Source: Dolomedes plantarius (Eukaryota; Arthropoda; Arachnida; Araneae; Dolomedidae). Taken from it: 64,000 bases of DNA. This document shows positions 57,150 to 64,000 of this stretch, in pieces; position 1 is the stretch's first letter, and the number at the start of each line of letters is the position of its first letter. The notes beneath the pieces are model-generated. The model was not told the origin of the DNA and ran no database searches. It saw only the letters and a program-made list of their open reading frames with translations. A program made the translations under genes and the position numbers. The stretch is from positions 168,174,690-168,238,689 of the forward strand of contig OU015496.1 of assembly GCA_907164885.2 (NCBI GenBank), read 5' to 3'.

Positions 57150-59760
57150 AGTTCGTCATCATCACTCTCTCTCTACTTCGCAGAGAGAGACCTGCACGTG
57201 TTTACTTGACCGGCTCTAATTCACTAACTGGTCAAACTATTGCAATGCAGCAAGCCTCGTTTTGTTTCCAAAGAATGCCGCCAGGTATCGTATGGCGCGC
57301 AAACTCAAACTGTGCAACGCTCGCAAGCAATTTAAAAAGTTCGGTCTATTTTTGAACAGACAGCGTATAATTCTTGCTGCGCATTTAAATTATTAGGTCT
57401 TGTTTACACTGCTCCCGAAGCGTAGAGTTTCGGTCCTGTACAGGACCTGTGATTGGTTTGACGTATCACGTTATAATTAATTTGAGCTCTGTGTTTGGTT
57501 AATACTTTCATCGCTGACGCTACATCCCGCTCCTTTAGCAACGTGAACAAAGCCTTATCCTCTGTTTGCGATTTTGATGTTTATAACCTGTGTGAATTTC
57601 CTTTTATGAATCCCTTTCATTTTATGGCATGTGTCCATTACCATGACAAGGTTCTATATTTGTCCTTATGCATCTGTCATTTCATATGCATATTTCAAAT
57701 TGTACAATGAGAAATGTAATTGTTTATAGAGGAATTTTAACTTTGTCGCTAATGATTCCACTTTTGTTTCATCTTCATTTTATATTATTGTTTTTGAATA
57801 CAGTTTAAAAATGCGATCCTTCAATTAGTTTTTTGAGGGATATAAAAAAAAGTCTAATGTTGTATTAAGTAAATAATGATGATGATCCTCTCTTAAAAAT
57901 AATCTGAAAACCTCAAAATATTCTTACATTCAAAGTAATCTAAAATTTAATAATTAAAAAAAAGAAAATCTCTGAAAATTTCATGATAATCCTTGCACAA
58001 ACAAAGTAATCCTCTGCGTGTGCATGAACAAGATAATATATATTTCTATGATTTTATTAACTAAATATTAATAAACGCATACTATGTTGCATTAAGGAGA
58101 TTTTAATTAAACTTATCTTTTCGAATGTTAATTATCATAGCAACAGAGTTATGCTATGGTTAATGCTCACGAGAAAAGCAAGTCTTCATTAAGAGCTTTT
58201 TGGTTTTGAACTGATATTACGTATTTCTTAGGATACCTTTTACTAAAGACTGTTAAAATGTAAACATACATTCAAATCCCATATAATGGGAAAGTGTTTT
58301 TTGCGTTTTTCTCAAATTATGATATTTTCATGTAGTGGTACACTTTCTGCAAAATCTGTTGCAAGTAGATCTCTGCAATTTTAAAAGTCAATAGAATAAG
58401 TGCTGTTGTATCAATATGATCTATATTTTTATTTTTAAACCTTAAGATATTTTTGTAAATGGTGAAAATGTATGACAAAAATATGCAGATTTCTGATAAG
58501 TAAAATTTATAATTTTTTAAAAATTTTTAAAAAAGTGTAACAAAGATTTAAATAGGTTTACTATATAAAATAAACTGTGTTTAATCATTACACAAGATTT
58601 CAAGGTAAGATTTTCACTAAATTTTTGAAAAAGTGTTACAAAGTGAATACCTCAAAAATTTCAGGGGGAAAAGTATTTTTGTTTATATTGTTATTTTAAA
58701 TTTACTTTTCAATCCAAAAAGAAATTTTTTTTATCTTAAAATATTCATAAAGGTCTTACTAAATTAACATAAAAAAACATAATGATACATGCATATTTGT
58801 ATAAGATATGGGCTTTAAAAGAATAGCCCAAATTTCCAACTTCTTAGTTGTCGCAGACGTCCCAGTCCCCTTAATAAATATCCTTCACTACAGTATTGTT
58901 ATGGATTCTGCCGTTTTATTTTCATAAATTTTATTTATTCTTTTGAGGTATCTAAGGAGGAAGTCCAAGGTAATCGCCGTCCCATTCTATGGATATACGG
59001 CCTTGTTTTTACTGTCGACCGGTCGCTTGACAGAAACCCCACCCCACGATTTCTTATTAGCCGTCAGCAGAGTTATTTTAAGGGAGAGAAAAAGAAATTG
59101 CGGATCTGTTCCATAAGCGGTGAATATTAACTATTTTATAATTAGCATATTGTATTAAAACATAGAATAATTAATCAATTGCACAACAAGGGTAAAAAGA
59201 AAAAAAAATCTCATTAAGCTGTCGGACACAAAATTCGGTTCCCTAGTAGATTGAGTGCTCTGGTCATTTCAGCTATTTTCTTGAACGGACGAGAAGCCCC
59301 TTGAGATTCAAAGACAGCATTTATGAATAAAGTTGAGTCATTGACAAAAAAAATGACCTTCCTCATAAGGTTTTAGTATTTCGTCTGTTTCCCTAACAAA
59401 GGACAAACAAGTTTTAAAATTTATATTTCTAAACTGGTTAAAGTCGGCTTAAGTCACGGAAACTTACGGCGAAACGTTAACACATCATGCACTCCAAAAA
59501 ACGACCGTAAAGGTTTCACGAATTCTAATTTACGTGATACTTTCTTTACGGATAAATAAAATAAACACCTCAGTTATTCAAAGCATTTCTTTTAGTAAAT
59601 ATGGTTATCGTTACATAATAAAATGAGGATTTGAAGTAATATCAGCAGTTTTATCACAAAGAGTTCACTAATAATGAAATACGACAAAAGTACAATAAAC
59701 AATGTTTATTAAAAACGCAGGTAACCGATTGTCATAAGAGTTATTCTGATTTTTCAGTAC
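57150..59760. other. No gene seen
   Basis: Mostly AT-rich. A small hairpin, CTCTCTCT...AGAGAGAG, lies at about 57166-57190. TCTTGTTTACACTGC at about 57396 resembles one end of a MITE without a partner. Further exons of the following minus-strand gene could lie here but none was recognised. Confidence 0.4.
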
Positions 59761-59851
59761 CTTAAAACAGCTGTCACTGTATTTACAAGTTTCACATTTG
59801 GACTCTTTCGTATCTTTTACATGAGCCAATAAATGGCGATTCGAGAGCATT
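59761..59851 (-). CDS. Putative host-gene exon, Cys/His-containing
   Basis: Minus-strand exon candidate. TTTTATATTTGTGCAG is a good acceptor before 59851 and a GT donor (GTACTG, weak) follows 59761. It encodes 30 residues including HLLAHVKDTKESKCETCKYS and DSCFK, with a CxxC pair and a downstream Cys that may belong to a zinc-binding motif. Its entry phase (one base, then full codons) exactly fits the exit phase of the exon at 61664-61972, which ends with two spare bases. Product unknown; the link to that exon is inferred. Confidence 0.4.
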
Positions 59852-61663
59852 CTGCACAAATATAAAATAAAATTTCAAATTTGATATTCGGCAATCTTTT
59901 TTAGAATACAAAGGCAGTTAGTCAAAAGACATTAAGATAGTCAGTTGTTTGTTTTTAATTGAACTGGTTCAATATCCATTATTATGATTTTTGTTAGTGA
60001 ACAAAAGATTTTCGATTCATCAAAGTCTTTTTTTTTCCCCAAATGCCGATGTAACCTTTCAGCCGTCCTCTCACATCCGTGAGGACGTTGACCGGGAATA
60101 ACCACTGGGAGGCAGGTTACGTAATTTTCTCCCCTTTTGGGCTGTTCACCACCGCCTTACGCCACCCAGATGGTGTTGGGGACGTAGCTCGGTGGCTTCA
60201 AGCTGGTGCTGATGATAGTACTGTGATGGTCTGTGGATCTCGAGATGGTAGAGAATCCTGAAGATGGTAGTGGATGCCAAGCGGGATCATGAGGTGACAA
60301 AGATTCTAATGCTGGTAGAAGACGATCAAGGAAGTGTTGTTGATTCTAGGACGTAAACAAGATGGAAAAACATGGTGGTAGAACTGTTCCAATTCGGTGG
60401 TAGAGTCAAAGTCAGTGTAAATGTCTCTATAGCCGAGTGCCGCCAGTATAAAAAGATGACAAGTTCACTGAGGTACCGGTTAAGTAATAAGTCCGTCAAA
60501 TTCGGAAAAATGGACATATTCGAGGTAATGCAAGTCGTTGTCAGTCAGGAGCGAGATTTAACATTGCCGCTTCCAACAACAGGAGAGAACGTTCAACAGT
60601 TTACTAGAGGCAGGAGTCCTGGAGAGAAAAGAGAAAATTAGTAATGCATTTAGTCGAAAAAAGGTATATACCTGTTTATAGACAGAAATTAACAAAAGGG
60701 TGCGATTTTTTAACACTAAGGGGGAAGGTTATACTTTTTATCCCGTTTAAACTCGTTTTCTGAAAAAATATGACGCTACTTAAAATAATGAAGTAGAGAA
60801 AAGCCACTTATCCAACGTGAAAGAAGAGCACATATCAGGAGATCCACTCTAAATTTCCCCACCCAAAAACCTTTATCCACCAGTCGGTATGTGTGAGGTA
60901 ATTGAATTCGTACACCCCGTAATATAGTTGTTCTATCAGAATAAATCAGATAAGTTCTAACCTCTTAAAAAGCTACTAAAAACTGTGAAATAAAATTTCT
61001 TGGATTTATCATAACATGATATTTATTAACATAATATTTTCAGAAGTTCTATAATTTTATAGTAGTTTTATTGCGTGTTTATTAGTACCATTAATCCTGC
61101 TGTTTAAAAAATTACTATTATTTGATAGTATTAACTATTGTAGAGAAACATGAACTATTTTCCTGATTTTGTTGCCTGCTGACTCTTAGAAATAATAAAT
61201 TTGAATACTAGACAGTGGAATACCAGTGAGTAGGCTGGATTAAAATCAAAAGTCGTTTAGTCTTGCTTTAAGCGTTCTTCTCCTATTCAATCAGTTTCTT
61301 TCTCTTCTTCATTTTCGTATTATATCACCGATATTTTTGTTATCAACAATTTTATTGGCCTCAAAAATTACGAACTATACATCACGTAACTAATGATGTC
61401 ATTATTGTATTTGCTCCGTAATATAATAAATAAAATATGGTTTGAAAATGGAGTTAACCAGTCTGGATTTCCAATGTAGTTATTTTATTTTATTTGGTTC
61501 GATGTCAAAAACTAGCGAATAGTTTAACCCTAATGCATAAAATCCAGAGTTTTAAATAACGTCTTGAAATGACCATTTACTTATGAAAAAGAAATTCTTT
61601 CGTAAATCAATGATAATCAGAGATAATATGAACGTAAAATTCTGAATGTAAAGCGACACTCAC
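59852..61663. other. Putative intron; GATGGTAG-rich block
   Basis: If the exons at 59761 and 61664 belong together this is their intron. A GC-richer block at about 60063-60640 has repeated GATGGTAG words and a GACGTAGCTCGGTGG that looks like an A box, possibly a degraded SINE. Confidence 0.4.
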
Positions 61664-61972
61664 CCGAGTTTCTTCAGGGCAATAATTTCCAGAGTGACGT
61701 GATTCACTTTCGCCATCCAATCCAACATGTTGTCCTGTGTTTCTTCAGATAGAGACAACCATACGACGCTGTTTTGTTGGTAGCCGATCAGATAATGGGC
61801 AGCCTTCGACACGTCGGCCTCCTCCGATTGTAGGTGCCACCAGGTCTGTTTTGAAATTTGCCTTTTCACGCTAAACCACTGTCTTGCCTTCAAAAGTGCT
61901 GTTGGATTTTTGCTAAATACGTCCATTGCCTCATCGATCTCAGTTGCAAAAGAGTTGCATTTTTGGATTAAG
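61664..61972 (-). CDS. Putative host-gene exon, 309 bp, unidentified protein
   Basis: The best non-transposon coding candidate in the window. On the minus strand it is preceded by TTTCATTTCAG (acceptor) and followed by GTGAGT (strong donor). It is open throughout in one frame and is GC-richer than its flanks. The about 103 residues include DEAMDVFSKNPTALLKARQW, QTWWHLQSEEADVSKAAHYL and DNMLDWMAKVNHVTLEIIAL: Trp-rich, mostly helical, without signal peptide or membrane segment. I do not recognise the family. The upstream exon candidate at 62354-62457 ends with AT and this one begins with C, completing a codon in frame; downstream it matches the phase of 59761-59851. Confidence 0.65.
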
Positions 61973-62353
61973 CTGAAATGAAAGACAAATTTCATCGTTG
62001 TTTTAAGACATTTTGGTCATAAAATAAAAAAATGTTGGCAAAGTAATCGATTGTTTTAACACGAGGGCATTTTTGACATTTACATTTCCGATCAATAATA
62101 TTACAAAAAATATAAATTTAAAATTAACCACATACAAGAGGAAGTATCATCTGTCATTGCCATTCTGGGGGTTTTTGTTGTAAATGTTACAGACGAAGTA
62201 AAACAATGATCCACCATCATAATGCCAAAAGTAAAAGAATCTTGCAGAAGCTCTTTTTCATCAGCAGTAATTTCAAAAACGCTAATAAATGGTAGAAGAA
62301 AATCTCTACCAATTATTTAGCAGAGTTGTCGGATTTCGCAAAAATATACTTAC
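61973..62353 (-). other. Putative intron
   Basis: Begins GTAAGT on the minus strand at 62353 and ends TTTCATTTCAG at 61973, both good splice signals. AT-rich. Confidence 0.55.
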
Positions 62354-62457
62354 ATCTCTATTTTTTCTTCTTTTTCTGCTATGGCTCTCTCTCTAGCCAG
62401 AGCTTTTTCTTTTTTCCTAGCGTCTCTTGCTGCATATCTCTTTTGGTAGCAAGGTCT
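62354..62457 (-). CDS. Putative coiled-coil exon with apparent 2-bp frameshift
   Basis: Bounded on the minus strand by TTTTTTCTCAACAG and GTAAGT. The first part in one frame reads CYQKRYAARDARKKEKAL; the last part in another reads RERAIAEKEEKIE. Both are charged, Ala- and Lys/Glu-rich like a continuous coiled coil. The switch falls in a CT-rich run (about 62390-62403), and no frame is open across the exon. A 2-bp CT gain by slippage, real or a sequencing error, would explain it. If real, the gene or this isoform is broken. Confidence 0.4.
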
Positions 62458-64000
62458 GTTGAGAAAAAATAATGCATATATCATAATCGCCTTTCATACA
62501 GTATTTCAATTCTTAGTTTTTCTTCAGTTTTACGAAAAGACTGAACTATATTTAATATATTTAATACAACGTCAATTTCTTACATGTTGATATTCAAAAC
62601 AATTTAGAGCTAAAGTTAACAACGAGTCACACAATTTGCGCCCCTCCCATGCATGTGGATGTTGGTCCAGTACATTGAATAAAATATAATTATTTCAATT
62701 ATTAAACTGCGGTTACGCTTTTCCTAAATTGAAATGAATTCTATTAATGGAAGCGATTTCAGTTTAAGGAAACTGTGCTTCAATTTTACGGTATATTGCT
62801 TTCAAACTGCCCAAACAAACTCTTAATCTCTAAATTACAAACCCTATGTTGGATATTCTTATTATGTGTTCTTAGTGTGTTTTTGAAAACGCTTATACTC
62901 ATATATATAAATACTAATATTTGTCTTTCATTTTAAAGCATGTAATCGAATGTTTTTTAAAACTTTTTACGGAACAATTTTAGCATAAATGATAATAACT
63001 TGTACGTTTTGTACTATGTAATAGATAAATAAAGGGACAATGAATGGTTCTAACGTTAAATAATGCATTGATTTTGTGTCATGAGGGAGTACACTGAGCT
63101 TCAGATGGAGCTAAAAGCATTTAGGTTATCTTTTAGGTTAAACAATATGAAGTGGATTGCAATTGCCCAAGCCCACTAGACTTTTGCAATCAATAATAAA
63201 AATATTTATATAGGATATGTTATACAAACTAAAGTCTGGCATAGGAAAGGAAGTAGGGATACGTGCAAGCAAAAGAATACATAGGATGGAGGGAAGATGC
63301 ATAGGAAGGATGCTTCTTCCTATGTATCTATCTCATTTCTAAAAGTGTTATGCTAATTGAACCTTATAAAGATGTTAGAGGTGTTAACTGTAACTTCTGA
63401 GTGCTACAATGTTGAAAGTTAAGACTTGAGTTTGTTCTTAGAAAGTAAAAATATTTATCGATATTTTTAAAAATCTGCCGAGTACCTCACTGTTTATAAG
63501 AAGACAATAATATTCCCCTAAAGGTAGAAATAGAAATATTTTTGAATTTAAAAAAAATTTACTATTAATTTCAATAAATTTGCACTGATGCTTCAATATT
63601 AAAAAATCGTTGAAAATCTAATATGCTTATCGGAAATATTTCCTTATAATATTATGAAATTTAATTCTTTTCTATTCTGTGTGAGTGAATATTTTACCCT
63701 ATCTGCTATATTATAACACTATATATTTATGCGACGTATATCAATTATGCGTGCTTTAAATGCATATTTTAGTGTAACATATACACAAATTTAATTTGCA
63801 CAGGTTATTCACTTAACTGCAAACCAAGAAGAAAGCTTAAATGATAATATCCCCTGATTTGACATGTTCTCATTAGTTTTTCCTTGTCTATTATCGGCGA
63901 TATAAAATCGTGAGGGTTAATAATGATTGTGATATTTAATCTCTATCATGCCTTGTGTTTTGTCTCCATGTGTTAGTCACGCTATTTACAATTTATCACT
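62458..64000. other. No gene seen
   Basis: AT-rich sequence to the end of the window. Upstream exons of the minus-strand gene may lie beyond or may be too short to recognise. ATAGGAAGGATGCTTCTTCCTAT at about 63301-63323 is a short palindrome-like stretch. Confidence 0.45.

Overview
This window is nuclear DNA from an AT-rich animal genome, most likely an arthropod and plausibly a spider or other arachnid. The taxon is inferred from the low GC content, the absence of compact genes, and a repeat mix of DUF4817-type and Tc1-type elements, Helitrons and tRNA-derived SINEs. Nothing looks bacterial: there are no operons, Shine-Dalgarno sites or CRISPR arrays. Nearly all recognisable coding sequence is transposon-derived. 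The only host-gene candidate is a set of three phase-compatible minus-strand exons at 59.7-62.5 kb.

Layout. 0.6-1.8 kb: two non-autonomous Helitrons head to tail. 5.6-6.8 kb: a broken non-LTR reverse transcriptase. 8.3-9.7 kb: a Harbinger-type MITE, a SINE and a small hAT MITE, all with target-site duplications. 10.4-11.3 kb: an internally deleted Tc1. 13.7-14.3 kb: an LTR-like block. 17.4-18.65 kb: a Tc1-like element with an intact 346-codon transposase. 23.7-26.6 kb: a second copy of it, broken and carrying a 1.7 kb insertion. 27.6-28.7 kb: a Helitron with a hAT MITE inside. 29.1-30.6 kb: a DD35E Tc1-like element. 32.1-33.9 kb: the highlight (below). 37.2-38.6 kb: a hAT remnant. 40.6-42.0 kb: two copies of one SINE family. 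42.9-43.9 kb: a pogo-like remnant. 44.5-45.2 kb: the fourth Helitron. 47.5-53.6 kb: three TIR elements with decayed transposases. 54.2-57.2 kb: SINE, MITE and mariner debris plus a 196-bp tandem duplication.

The most interesting object is 32088-33856. A perfect 28-bp terminal inverted repeat, flanked by TA on both sides, encloses two divergent genes. One is a decayed mariner-type transposase with D2-D3 spacing of about 41 residues. The other is the N-terminal endonuclease part of a Rep protein of circular Rep-encoding single-stranded DNA (CRESS) viruses, with HLQG and YCKK motifs. The Rep frame ends by running through the transposon's own inverted repeat, just where a helicase domain would be expected. 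This is a viral replication-initiator domain carried as part of a cut-and-paste transposon; whether it is a passenger or a working part of the family cannot be decided from one copy.

All transposases except the 17.6 kb copy carry stops, frameshifts or catalytic substitutions. That copy is open but has Asp for the third catalytic Glu. Element ends and target duplications were read directly from the sequence. Family names are assigned from motifs and termini without database searches.
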